Part shown: piece by piece, positions 55,876 through 64,000 of the stretch | How positions within the stretch are numbered: the stretch's first letter is position 1 | How the letters are laid out: each line of letters starts with the position of its first letter | Assembly (NCBI RefSeq): GCF_024813435.1 | Contig: NZ_JANAEZ010000001.1 | Coordinates: 124,001 to 188,000, forward strand | DNA length: 64,000 nt | Source of the DNA: Cognataquiflexum gelatinilyticum | GTDB taxonomy: Bacteria > Bacteroidota > Bacteroidia > Cytophagales > Cyclobacteriaceae | Direction: 5' to 3' | The notes under the pieces: model-generated | What the model saw: only the letters and a program-made list of their open reading frames with translations | Database searches by the model: none | Told to the model about the DNA's origin: nothing | Position numbers and translations under genes: made by a program

Positions 55876-56495
55876 CCAAGGAAGAACTCCTCTTTCATAG
55901 CGGAATTTATTTACCACTTAAGACCTTGTAATTTTAAATTTTCTTTTGAGGTCATTTATCCAATTTCCAAAAAGTGGAAAAAATAAACTATTTTCATAAC
56001 TGGCTGAAATAAAGTTATTAACAATTTTTAGGGCAGCTTTTTTGCATGAATAAATAGGATAATTAGTTGTTTTGTTGTTTGAGAGCATGAATGATTATCG
56101 TAAAAAAAAGAAATACAAATTTATTTTTTAAGTTTCAAATTTTTAAAAAAAGCAAAAGGCGTCCCTTGAAACAACCAATTTAAAATAACTCATTTTCCAA
56201 ATAGGAAATATTTTCAACCTATTTTTTTGCCCAAAAGACGGGAGTTTTTACGATTTTTCTGATTTCTAAACTTTATTTACTTGACATTAATATTCTCATT
56301 AACAATGTTTTATATTTTTTTATAAATATTTTAAATATATTTTATTGTATTTCAAATACATTTAAATGTATTTTTGAAACATCATCCACCCAATTCTTTG
56401 GCATAGACTTTCAAGTTGGCTAATGGTTTTTTCATGATTATCAAAATCAATTGCCATACTAAGTCTATTCTAAAAGGAATAAAATTCTAAGCGAT
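55876..56495. other. 620-base AT-rich spacer
   Basis: Between the outer-membrane protein gene and the Ntn-hydrolase gene. It is very AT-rich, especially 56280-56380, where overlapping palindromes occur (separate entry). I see no credible coding frame on either strand and no RNA gene. Confidence 0.5.
56354..56373. promoter_or_regulatory. Perfect 20-base palindrome, candidate operator
   Basis: AAATACATTTAAATGTATTT is a perfect palindrome. Just left of it GTATTT-C-AAATAC (56347-56359) is a second, overlapping dyad, and a flanking TTCAAA/TTTGAA pair extends the symmetry with a two-base slip. It lies 122 bases before the Ntn-hydrolase gene. It could bind a dimeric regulator; in such AT-rich DNA chance or a cruciform-prone site is also possible. 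Confidence 0.35.
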
Positions 56496-57884
56496 ATGTT
56501 TAAGTACCGAATTCTAATTCTGGTCTTATGGGGTATTTCTAGTTCGTCAAGTTTTGGCAGTTCTGCATTTTTCAGCAGAGATCAAAACATGCTATTAGTC
56601 AAAAATTTTGATTGGAAAGCCGGACATGGATACATTTTTAAAAACAAAAAAGGCCAAAAAAAATATGCTTATGGATTCTATGGGACCAACCAAGCCCAAT
56701 GGGTTTCACAATATGGTTCTGTCACCTTTAATCAATTTGGTAAAGAATTCCCCATCGGAGGGATCAATGAAGCAGGTTTGGTAGTAGAACAACTTTACAA
56801 AGCCTATAGTATTTATCCTAGTAATGGTCAACCAAGTATTTCAGAATCAGAATGGATTCAATTCCAATTGGATAGTTACGCCACCGCCTCGGAGGTTCTG
56901 ACCCATCTTCATGAACTTACCATCCACCCGATTGAAACAGTTCAGTTTTTTATTGCAGACCAATCAGGAAATGCTTTTGTTTTAGAATATAAAGAAGGAA
57001 AAACAATTATCCATCCTATTGAAGGCACAGACCAGGTAATTACAAATGCACCCTATAATGAGTGTCAGAAATATTATGAAAACCATAAAAATAATGTTGA
57101 TAAAAATTCTAGAGGAGATCTTGATAGGTATAGTCAAATCAAAAGTCAATTATCAAAAGGAAGAGTCAACAAAGCAGATGAAGCCTTTGAAATTTTAAGA
57201 AACAGCGAGGAAAACCAAGAACATTACAAAACCTACTGGACAATAGCCTATAATCTTAGCGAGATGAGTATTTCATATTACTCGATTTCTCACAAAAATA
57301 TCAAAGAAATCTGTTTAAACGATTTGAATTTCGAATCTGATTCTGATATCGAGGTAAGTCCCATAAATTCCCCAACATTTCAATTTAAACCTTTAACTGA
57401 AACTATAAACGGAAATTTAATTCAGCAGAGTTTGAAAATGATGCAACTTTCATTGGATGTTGATCTTTTGGCGGAGCACCTGATGGATCCAAGTCAACAA
57501 CATATTGATCAAATTTATCAAAACAAACATTTTGATTTAGTGCTTAGATTCAAAACCAACAAACCATCTGGAGTGGTTAGTTATATTTTCAGGAACGAAA
57601 AAGAACAGGCAAAAGCAAGATCAATCGGGCTAAGGCCCGGTCAATTTATTGTAGACAAAAAGGAAACCATACAGGTTATTTATGGAATGCCAAAAGGGGA
57701 ATTTGCTCTTGCCTGTTTTCAAGACCCCGATTTCGATGGAAAATTGGATAACAGGCTGGCAATAAATCCCAACAGTTATGGTTTTTTGCGAACTCAAAAA
57801 GGAAACTCGGGCCCTCCCCCGTTGTATGTAGATACCCGAATCACTTTAAATCAAAGTACAGACATCACTATTAAAATCAAATAA
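56496..57884 (+). CDS. Choloylglycine hydrolase-like Ntn hydrolase fused to a DUF2141 domain
   Basis: A 462-residue protein with a signal peptide (residues 1 to about 21). From residue 22 it follows the linear amide C-N hydrolase family (penicillin V acylase / bile salt hydrolase): SSAFFSRD, NFDW at 37-40, GGINEAGLVVEQL near 90 and TNAPYNECQ near 188. The N-terminal nucleophile of the family is Cys; here the aligned residue is Ser22, with no Cys nearby. The C-terminal 115 residues match DUF2141 (VIYGMPKGEFALACF, DPDFDGKLDNRL, NSGPPP). Likely an exported amidase acting on amides or acyl-homoserine-like substrates, if the Ser can serve as nucleophile. Confidence 0.7.
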   Translation: MFKYRILILVLWGISSSSSFGSSAFFSRDQNMLLVKNFDWKAGHGYIFKNKKGQKKYAYGFYGTNQAQWVSQYGSVTFNQFGKEFPIGGINEAGLVVEQLYKAYSIYPSNGQPSISESEWIQFQLDSYATASEVLTHLHELTIHPIETVQFFIADQSGNAFVLEYKEGKTIIHPIEGTDQVITNAPYNECQKYYENHKNNVDKNSRGDLDRYSQIKSQLSKGRVNKADEAFEILRNSEENQEHYKTYWTIAYNLSEMSISYYSISHKNIKEICLNDLNFESDSDIEVSPINSPTFQFKPLTETINGNLIQQSLKMMQLSLDVDLLAEHLMDPSQQHIDQIYQNKHFDLVLRFKTNKPSGVVSYIFRNEKEQAKARSIGLRPGQFIVDKKETIQVIYGMPKGEFALACFQDPDFDGKLDNRLAINPNSYGFLRTQKGNSGPPPLYVDTRITLNQSTDITIKIK

Positions 57885-57944
57885 ATAAACTTATTGAAAT
57901 CAGATATATTTTGAAAGGTAGAGTCCCATTATTTTTTTGGTGAG

Positions 57945-59189
57945 TTAATTTCTGATCTGAGTAAAAACAAAAACTCCTTTTTTGTTGGAAATGATGATGT
58001 CAGGTAATCCATCTTTATTCATATCTTCACAAAGAACATGAACCCCCACACCAGAATCATCATCAATTTTATGGGGAATCCATTTGGGTTTTGAACCGGG
58101 AATATACTCATACCAATATAAATACGGCGTATCAAACTCCCCGGGATCGGAACCCATATGGGCAAAGTACCTTTTGCCAGTCACAAAATCAGGCAATCCA
58201 TTGGTATTAATATCCACGAAAGCAACTCCATGTGTCTGGGTATATGTATCATCAATCAGATGGGTCCTCCAAGTTGGATTTCCATCCTGACCTTTTCCTT
58301 GCTCATGCCACCATATTCCAAGTTGATGTGCAGAAGATGACAACACATCCTGCAATCCATCACCATTGAAGTCGTAGGCATACATCTGGGCTGCAGGTTC
58401 ACCAAGATTCGCGGGGTGGAATTTCCAATTCGGGGTCCGGGGATCCTGTGGTGCTTCCCACCAACCTTCTTTGATGACCACATCTTTTCTGCCATCTCCG
58501 TTGATGTCCCCAAAACCCAGACCATGTGAATAAGGCTCAGAACCTCGTTTTTCATTTTGGCTGATGGTATATTCTTTCCATTCAATTCTTCCGTTGTAAT
58601 TTAATGGTTTAAGCCAAACCATCTGACCCGTGGCTGAATTTCCTCCCAAAATCTCCAAATCCCCATCGCCATCGATGTCATAGAAACCCGCAGATTCATT
58701 GCCCAAAGTGGGATGGATCACATGCCTTTTCCAATGACCTGACTGGTTTTTGGGATTTTCAAACCAAAACACTTCCTTTCCGGGAAATCCTATCCTCACA
58801 AAATCGACCCATCCGTCTTTGTTGACATCCATGCCATGGCAAATGAAGGCATTACTGTATCCTTTGTCATATTCAAATTTTTGGGGTTGGGTGATCTCAT
58901 GCTTTTTCCAATCCGGTGCTTCAAACCAATAGGCCCCTGCCATCACATCCATCCTTCCATCCTGATTGACGTCCCCTACTCCTACGCCTTCTGCTAAAAA
59001 CTCGGAAGTCAAAACCTGCTTTTGGAATGAAATATTGTCTCCTTTGACGGCTTGGTTTTGAGAAAAACTGCTTTGAATTAAGGTCAAAACCAAAGAAACC
59101 GATTTTATCGAAATCCTATAATTTTTGTTCAATAAGCACATTTTGAATGTTTTATAAACGGTATGAATGGAATTATTGAAAATTTTCAT
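57945..59189 (-). CDS. Exported FG-GAP/VCBS-repeat protein
   Basis: A 414-residue protein. Signal-like segment at about 26-44 (SIKSVSLVLTLIQSSFSQ) sits after an unusually long N-terminal stretch; the Met at residue 17 (MCLLNKN) may be the true start. The rest is repeats of the type D-x-N-x-D-G-x-x-D (GVGDVNQDGRMDV, HGMDVNKDGWVDF, GFGDINGDGRKDV, DMNKDGLPDI), the calcium-binding loops of FG-GAP/VCBS beta-propellers. It is 6 bases downstream of the cytochrome lipoprotein gene on the same strand. The role is probably binding of a surface ligand or partner in the same complex (inference). Confidence 0.8.
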   Translation of the reverse strand: MKIFNNSIHTVYKTFKMCLLNKNYRISIKSVSLVLTLIQSSFSQNQAVKGDNISFQKQVLTSEFLAEGVGVGDVNQDGRMDVMAGAYWFEAPDWKKHEITQPQKFEYDKGYSNAFICHGMDVNKDGWVDFVRIGFPGKEVFWFENPKNQSGHWKRHVIHPTLGNESAGFYDIDGDGDLEILGGNSATGQMVWLKPLNYNGRIEWKEYTISQNEKRGSEPYSHGLGFGDINGDGRKDVVIKEGWWEAPQDPRTPNWKFHPANLGEPAAQMYAYDFNGDGLQDVLSSSAHQLGIWWHEQGKGQDGNPTWRTHLIDDTYTQTHGVAFVDINTNGLPDFVTGKRYFAHMGSDPGEFDTPYLYWYEYIPGSKPKWIPHKIDDDSGVGVHVLCEDMNKDGLPDIIISNKKGVFVFTQIRN

Positions 59190-59195
59190 CGTTTC

Positions 59196-62100
59196 TTATT
59201 TTGTGTTTAATAGGTACACAAGTAATGCGTTGAATTCTTCTTTAGAAATTGCTGTATTAAAATTGTCAGGCATCAAGGTATATTTGGAAGGTATCATTTC
59301 TTTGATTTCAGGTTTCGAAACTGAAAATTCTTTCCCTGTTTGGTCTGCCAAAACGATTGTCTGTCCTTCCTCTCTTCTATATAGTCCCGAGACAGTTTGA
59401 CCATTGTTCAGGGAAATATTGTAGGTTCTGAAATTCTCCGTAATGTTTCTGTTGGGGTCAAGGATTTTGGTGGCCAAGGCTGTTTGTCCCCAATTCCCGA
59501 CTCCGTCCAATTGCGGTCCTATCAAACCTCCTTTCTTGTCAATCTGATGGCAACTGCTGCAGTTTTGCTCAAAAATAACAGCACCGTCAGCCAATGATTT
59601 GTTATCGGGTGTAAATTCAGCTAGTCTTTCCTCAATCAATTTTTGCCTCTCTTCTGAGATAGGAACCAGATTAGCGGTAAGTGCTTCGAATTCTTTTCGC
59701 TGTAGGGTGCTGATATTGGCTAACATATTTTCCTCCACAGCCCTTTGTTTCAACATTCTAGCAGGAGCATATCCTTTTTTGATATAAGTCATCAATTGCG
59801 TTTTTCCCTCTCCACTTTTTGCCAATTCCATACTGATGGTTTCTTGTAGTTCTGTAGGCGCATTTCTCAATCCTTCCCCAAGCAATTCTCTTGATTTTGG
59901 ATTTTCCCAAAGTCCCAAAGCTGATGCAAGTTTTCTTCGCATACTTATTTCTTCACGGCTATCACTCATAGTCTGAGCTATAAGGATTGAGTTTGACTTG
60001 GGGTCAATCGTCATCAAAGCCCTTGCGGCAGAAGATCTGATTTCTTCATCTGAATTTGCTTTGGTCAGTAATTCTTTCAGTTCTGAATTAAGAGTTGAAA
60101 CCTTATTTTTTCCTGCAGTTTCTGTAGCGAATAGAATTTTCTCTTTTTCAAGGTCCGTATATTTTAGCTTGGAAGGAATTGATTTCAAGGTACTTTCAGC
60201 CAAATTAACATACCAAAGTTTATATGAAGTCGGAACTGACATAGCCCTTTGGTTCATACCTTGTTCGGTCGCTTTTGCAAGCAAATGGGCTACATCCGGT
60301 TCGGCTTCAGATTTTTGTTTTACCCATTGAATCAGGTTTTCAATTTTGGAAGGTGAGATGGTTTTAGCGATGGTTTCGGTAAATCCTATACTGTTCTTAT
60401 CCGATTCTTGAAATTTATTTAAATGTTCCAAAAGAAAATCACCTGCTTCAGAAACATTCAGGTCAGAAATGACCAATGCAACTACTTTAGCTTGCTTTTC
60501 ATCCCAATTTTCCTTCACAGCCATTTGTAGGATTTCTTTTTCCTGAAAGTGATTGGAAATTGCCATCAGCATGGTATATGCCAAATGCGTATCGTGTTCA
60601 GGTATATTTGAATGAAGTTCAATAAGCTTCTTATACGCCATTTCGTTGGGATGCAAACTCAAAAATTCTGCCGCTGCCCTCTGGACGTGTGGATCTGAAT
60701 CTGTTAGGTAAGAGATGGCCTTAGCAAATTGCTTTTCCGTATGTTGACTATAATTCGAAAGAATTTTGTAGGCATGCAGTCTGACTTTCCTATCTGGGTA
60801 TTCAAGGGAGTTTTGGAGGACATTATCCGGCAATGCATCTAGTCTATACAATGCCCACAACCCTTGAATCAATTGTTCAGGACTTGTTTTTTTGTTTTCA
60901 ACCATTTTGGCCAAAGCAGGTATAGCATTCATTCCGAACCTGTCCACCAATTCATCGGTCGCCACCATTCGGATTTGGAGGATTCTGTTTCCCATTGCTT
61001 GAATCAGTTCCTCCTGACTAGCTTTTGACCAATCGGTTACTTTTCTGCTATTTCCCTTGTAGGTTATTTTCCAGATCCTGCCACTCACCCTATCCCGCCC
61101 GGGATGGTCGAGTGGAACTTCATAATGACCAATGATTCTGTTGTAAAAATCAGCGATGTACATCGCCCCATCAGGGCCTATTTTGATGTCTACAGGCCGA
61201 AACCAAGGATCTTTGCTGACTAAAAAATCGGATTGGGCTATTGCTTTTGGAGTGCTGCCGTTAAATTCCATTGTATTCTGGCTGATCCTGCAGGTTACCA
61301 CATCACCCGAATAGAAACTGTTTCGGTATTCTTCCGGAAACTGATCATCTGTGTAGTAAACCAAACCCGATAGCGCTGTGGACTTCAGGCCATAATCCAT
61401 CATTGTCGGTGCAAAACCCATGTTGGGCTCTTTCTTGCCCCATTGCGTATAACTACCCCCCCAGATCAACTGGTAAATCGGCAATGTATGGCAGTCTGCA
61501 GAATAGTGATAACCCATTTCATCATAGTCAGATCCAAATGGATTGATCCGGCCATCGGTGGTTTTTTCTACCCTGCTGCCGTCGGATTTAAAGCGGAAAG
61601 TATTCCCCGATACCATTTTGATGGCATGTCCATCTTTTCCTGCAACGGTAGAAATATTTGAGAAACCATGGGAAGCATGAATCCAACCGTCAAATCCGCG
61701 AAAGAGGTTATTGACCATCCCGTGGGTGTCTTTGTGCTCAAATGGACCTAGCAAAACTTCCCTACTCTCCGATCTCCCATCCCCATCTTCGTCCAAAAAT
61801 TTATACACATTGGGAATGGAATAGGCAATTGCGCCGTTTTTGATCGGGACAATCCCGATGGGAATATTTAGGTCATTGGCGAAGTCCTGGATTTTGTCAG
61901 CTTTGCCATCACCGTCTGTATCCTCTAAAATAGTAATCCTGTCTCTTCCTTCGCCTTGGCCGGCAGCTACCGGATATTCAGAAGATTGGGTGACCCAAAG
62001 CCTACCCTTTTCATCAAATGCCATATTGATAGGTTTGGTGATATCAGGCTCTGAGGCAAAAAGTGTCACCTCAAATCCTTCAGGTAGGACAAAATCCAAA

Positions 62101-62264
62101 CGTTCTTCCTCGGGCGTCTGAAATTCCGAAGTTCGGACATGTTCGGCAAAGATACCCTCATCAGTTTCTTGGGTTTCGGTTTCCTCGGGAGAAGGTTGCC
62201 TGCAACTTTGAAAAAAGACAAAAAATAGAACAAAGATTAGAACGGGTTTAAGGAAATGCTTCAT
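59196..62264 (-). CDS. PVC-type haem-binding lipoprotein with dehydrogenase-like and HEAT-like regions
   Basis: A 1022-residue lipoprotein: hydrophobic signal ending FQSC with Cys21 as lipobox cysteine. Residues about 55-400 are a soluble sugar-dehydrogenase-like beta-propeller (LPEGFEVTLFASEPDITKP, FDEKGRLWVTQSSEYP). Residues about 430-830 are HEAT-like helical repeats. Near residue 905 a single CSSCH motif binds haem c covalently, followed by GGLIGPQLDGVGNWG and a Met-containing segment (LMPDNF) that can ligate the iron. This is the architecture of the PVC-type haem-binding CxxCH family, thought to oxidise sugars or sugar alcohols and pass electrons on. It leads a two-gene operon with the FG-GAP protein. 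Confidence 0.88.
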   Translation of the reverse strand: MKHFLKPVLIFVLFFVFFQSCRQPSPEETETQETDEGIFAEHVRTSEFQTPEEERLDFVLPEGFEVTLFASEPDITKPINMAFDEKGRLWVTQSSEYPVAAGQGEGRDRITILEDTDGDGKADKIQDFANDLNIPIGIVPIKNGAIAYSIPNVYKFLDEDGDGRSESREVLLGPFEHKDTHGMVNNLFRGFDGWIHASHGFSNISTVAGKDGHAIKMVSGNTFRFKSDGSRVEKTTDGRINPFGSDYDEMGYHYSADCHTLPIYQLIWGGSYTQWGKKEPNMGFAPTMMDYGLKSTALSGLVYYTDDQFPEEYRNSFYSGDVVTCRISQNTMEFNGSTPKAIAQSDFLVSKDPWFRPVDIKIGPDGAMYIADFYNRIIGHYEVPLDHPGRDRVSGRIWKITYKGNSRKVTDWSKASQEELIQAMGNRILQIRMVATDELVDRFGMNAIPALAKMVENKKTSPEQLIQGLWALYRLDALPDNVLQNSLEYPDRKVRLHAYKILSNYSQHTEKQFAKAISYLTDSDPHVQRAAAEFLSLHPNEMAYKKLIELHSNIPEHDTHLAYTMLMAISNHFQEKEILQMAVKENWDEKQAKVVALVISDLNVSEAGDFLLEHLNKFQESDKNSIGFTETIAKTISPSKIENLIQWVKQKSEAEPDVAHLLAKATEQGMNQRAMSVPTSYKLWYVNLAESTLKSIPSKLKYTDLEKEKILFATETAGKNKVSTLNSELKELLTKANSDEEIRSSAARALMTIDPKSNSILIAQTMSDSREEISMRRKLASALGLWENPKSRELLGEGLRNAPTELQETISMELAKSGEGKTQLMTYIKKGYAPARMLKQRAVEENMLANISTLQRKEFEALTANLVPISEERQKLIEERLAEFTPDNKSLADGAVIFEQNCSSCHQIDKKGGLIGPQLDGVGNWGQTALATKILDPNRNITENFRTYNISLNNGQTVSGLYRREEGQTIVLADQTGKEFSVSKPEIKEMIPSKYTLMPDNFNTAISKEEFNALLVYLLNTK

Positions 62265-62361
62265 TGAACAGGTTAGATTGGGGTAGTCGAAATCAAATCC
62301 TATTAAACTTAATTTTAATCCATCAAAGAAGCAATGATTTTGGTTTTTTGTTCTGATTGGG

Positions 62362-62369
62362 CAAATGTA
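62362..62369 (-). promoter_or_regulatory. -7 element candidate for the cytochrome lipoprotein gene
   Basis: Minus-strand TACATTTG matches the TAnnTTTG consensus, about 98 bases upstream of the ATG at 62264. No TTTG at the matching -33 distance was found, so only the -7 half is supported. Confidence 0.3.
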
Positions 62370-62455
62370 GGTTTAAAAGAAATACTGTTTGAAGTTGGAT
62401 TTTAATGGATTAATAGCCTTGAATACGATTCAAAAAAGTTCAACATTCCCAGATT

Positions 62456-63469
62456 TTAACTCTTGAGAAGTTCAGCATATCTCATTGCAAGATCTAAGTA
62501 CTTTTTCCCCTTTACCAATTCCTGCAATTTCTTCTTTGGATCCACCTCAAATTTACTGTTCAATAGAAACACTTTGGCGCGCACATTGGCCCGGAGAGAT
62601 TTGTAATACAGGAAAATGGCTAGGTCTTCTTTTTTAGGACAACAGGTTACAATTTTACTGTATTCCTCAAAAAATAAATCTGACAGGTCTTTCCTACCAA
62701 AACACTCCAGGTCCATACAGAGAAAGGCAATCTCATACAAAACATCAATCTGCCTAAATTCATCAAGAAATTCGATACAGTCAAATATGATGGGTTTTTG
62801 ATACAAAAAAATATTGCCGCTATGAACGTCTCCATGAACATCCCTGATGAATCCTTCCCTACTCCGCTCCAATAACCTTTTGCCATGTGTTTCCAAGAAA
62901 CGGTCACTCCAAGAAATTAGCTTGGGAATTATTTCCAAATAATCCCGCCCAAATTCTTTATAAACCACTTCCTGAACAGAAGTCAAATCATTAAATATTC
63001 CCATTGCCTGATTATGGTTATAGTCTTTGAAAATGATTTCTGCTTTTTTATGAAACTCAGCAACCTGATTGGCCAAAAGAGAAATACTTGTAGCACTGAC
63101 TTTGTTTTGCTTAAGTAGCACATCCATTCTTTTTTGGCTTTGCATCCGTTTCATGCACACAGCATAATCTTTGATCTTACCCTTATTTCCACCAATGACC
63201 CAAATTCCCTGAAAAAAGACGACAGGCTGAACAGAAAGATAAATTTCAGAAAAGCGCCTGTTCAATTCCAATTCCTTTTCGCAGTACTTTTTCCTTAACT
63301 CAAGAGTGGAATAATCCAAAAATGACAATTTGATGCTTTTTTTGATTTTAAAAGCATGGCTTCTGCTTAGAATTACCCATGAGATATTGGTTTCTTCCAA
63401 AGCTCCATGGATAGGCCTCTCTTCAAAAGTTCCTTTATCCATCAATTCCTTGACTTCTTGCCTTTCCAT
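62456..63469 (-). CDS. Aminoglycoside phosphotransferase-like kinase (COG2187-type)
   Basis: A 337-residue protein with the phosphotransferase catalytic loop HGDVHSGN near 211-218 and the metal-binding IFDCIEF just after it. The N-terminal SHAFKIKKSIKLSF supplies the ATP-anchoring Lys. Family members phosphorylate small hydroxyl compounds; this subgroup is usually fused to a P-loop kinase domain. Here that domain is a separate gene overlapping the start by 35 bases. The in-frame Met10 (63442) would cut the overlap to 8 bases and is a fair alternative start. Substrate unknown. Confidence 0.8.
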   Translation of the reverse strand: MERQEVKELMDKGTFEERPIHGALEETNISWVILSRSHAFKIKKSIKLSFLDYSTLELRKKYCEKELELNRRFSEIYLSVQPVVFFQGIWVIGGNKGKIKDYAVCMKRMQSQKRMDVLLKQNKVSATSISLLANQVAEFHKKAEIIFKDYNHNQAMGIFNDLTSVQEVVYKEFGRDYLEIIPKLISWSDRFLETHGKRLLERSREGFIRDVHGDVHSGNIFLYQKPIIFDCIEFLDEFRQIDVLYEIAFLCMDLECFGRKDLSDLFFEEYSKIVTCCPKKEDLAIFLYYKSLRANVRAKVFLLNSKFEVDPKKKLQELVKGKKYLDLAMRYAELLKS

Positions 63470-63983
63470 GTCTTGACCTTATGAATTTCACTGCTTTTTT
63501 CAAACTTTCGTCGAGATTTGTATCGGTAGATTCTATAATTAGATGATCCTCAAGAATGGGTTCAAATTCTGATTTTATCTTCTGATACACTTCCAGATCA
63601 GCCTCACTGTCTTCTCTGGGTTTAGAAAGCCTTTTGGCTATCAATTCTTCTGGGGCTGTGACATGAATTATATAACATTGCCAAGATGTAGTTTTAGACA
63701 GAAAGTAAAACAAATCACGGACTTGTTGAAGGTAAAAAGTCCCATCCAATACCAGACTTTTCCGTGATTTATGGATCTTTTTTGCTCTATTGAACATTTC
63801 CTCATAGACAGACAATTTGATGCCCAATTGATAATTACCCATCAATCCAAGTTCCTTTCGGAGTTCATCACTTCCGAGATATTCAGCACCAATTTCTTTG
63901 GCCAGATTTTTTGCAAAAAAACTCTTGCCTGAACCCGGAAGTCCCATGACAATTACCAATATTGATTTTGAAACCTTTCCCAT
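63435..63983 (-). CDS. P-loop kinase (AAA_33 / COG0645-type)
   Basis: A 182-residue protein with Walker A GLPGSGKSF at 14-22, followed by YLGSDELRKELG and LVLDGTFY near 78-85, where the acidic residue fits a kinase active site. It resembles gluconate/adenylate-type small-molecule kinases. It overlaps the downstream phosphotransferase by 35 bases in another frame. In many bacteria both are one fused protein, so here they probably act as a complex. Only 17 bases of the window lie upstream, so the promoter is not seen. Confidence 0.8.
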   Translation of the reverse strand: MGKVSKSILVIVMGLPGSGKSFFAKNLAKEIGAEYLGSDELRKELGLMGNYQLGIKLSVYEEMFNRAKKIHKSRKSLVLDGTFYLQQVRDLFYFLSKTTSWQCYIIHVTAPEELIAKRLSKPREDSEADLEVYQKIKSEFEPILEDHLIIESTDTNLDESLKKAVKFIRSRHGKARSQGIDG

Positions 63984-64000
63984 AAATACCCGACAAAATT

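Noticed and set aside
57885..57944. Bidirectional terminator between convergent genes
   Set aside because: Only a 6-base complementary pair with a long spacer was found, too weak to support.

Overview
The window is AT-rich, has almost no Shine-Dalgarno sequences in front of its genes, and carries promoter-like TTTG / TAnnTTTG elements. It also encodes a SusC/TonB-type outer-membrane protein with a CarboxypepD_reg-like domain, a lipoprotein of the PVC-type haem-binding family, and exported TPR and FG-GAP proteins. Together these point to a bacterium of the phylum Bacteroidota, probably a Cytophagales/Cyclobacteriaceae-like organism (inference; no rRNA or tRNA is present to confirm it).

Region A (1-12396, + strand) is a tightly packed conflict/stress operon that begins outside the window. 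It encodes a TerY-like vWA protein (partial), a PP2C-type phosphatase, a protein kinase with a zinc ribbon, an SF1 helicase, a winged-helix-like protein ending in a HEPN-type R-N-x3-H motif, a coiled-coil McrB-like AAA+ ATPase, a McrC-position protein with a zinc ribbon, and a WYL-domain regulator. The vWA/PP2C/kinase set is the TerY-P triad known from Ter-linked stress systems. No TerC or TerD is visible.

Region B (12399-20171, + strand) follows after only 2 bases. It reads as a small-molecule or glycan biosynthesis cluster: TauD-like dioxygenase, HD phosphohydrolase, Gfo/Idh/MocA oxidoreductase, D-2-hydroxyacid dehydrogenase, MurG-like glycosyltransferase, NodB-type deacetylase, radical SAM/SPASM-like protein and a SAM-methyltransferase-like protein. 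All genes are on one strand with short gaps or overlaps, so A and B could form one transcript.

Region C (20302-40061, + strand) is a second large defence locus: a Cas4/RecB-like nuclease + RNase H-like + SF1 helicase fusion, a 1702-residue DEAD/DUF1998-type helicase resembling Druantia DruE, a DrmD-like SNF2 helicase of the DISARM type, a large N6-adenine methyltransferase with a visibly AT-richer target-recognition segment, and two DUF262 (GmrSD-like) proteins. It mixes hallmark parts of DISARM, Druantia and type IV restriction. A short coding remnant follows it.

Region D (40304-45810, - strand) holds a TPR/HExxH metallopeptidase-like protein, a MazG-like protein that has lost metal-ligand residues, and a 949-residue protein with an N-terminal T5orf172 (GIY-YIG-related) domain. 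Region E (46557-51120, + strand) is a two-gene unit: a membrane-anchored TIR protein and an exported protein with about 17 TPR-like repeats of about 50 residues.

Region F (51442-64000) is ordinary chromosome: an ATP-grasp enzyme, a TonB-dependent outer-membrane protein, an Ntn-hydrolase/DUF2141 fusion with Ser in place of the catalytic Cys, a two-gene operon of a PVC-type cytochrome lipoprotein and an FG-GAP protein, and a split pair of phosphotransferase and P-loop kinase. No insertion sequence, CRISPR array, tRNA or rRNA was recognised. All family assignments rest on motif reading alone, without database searches.
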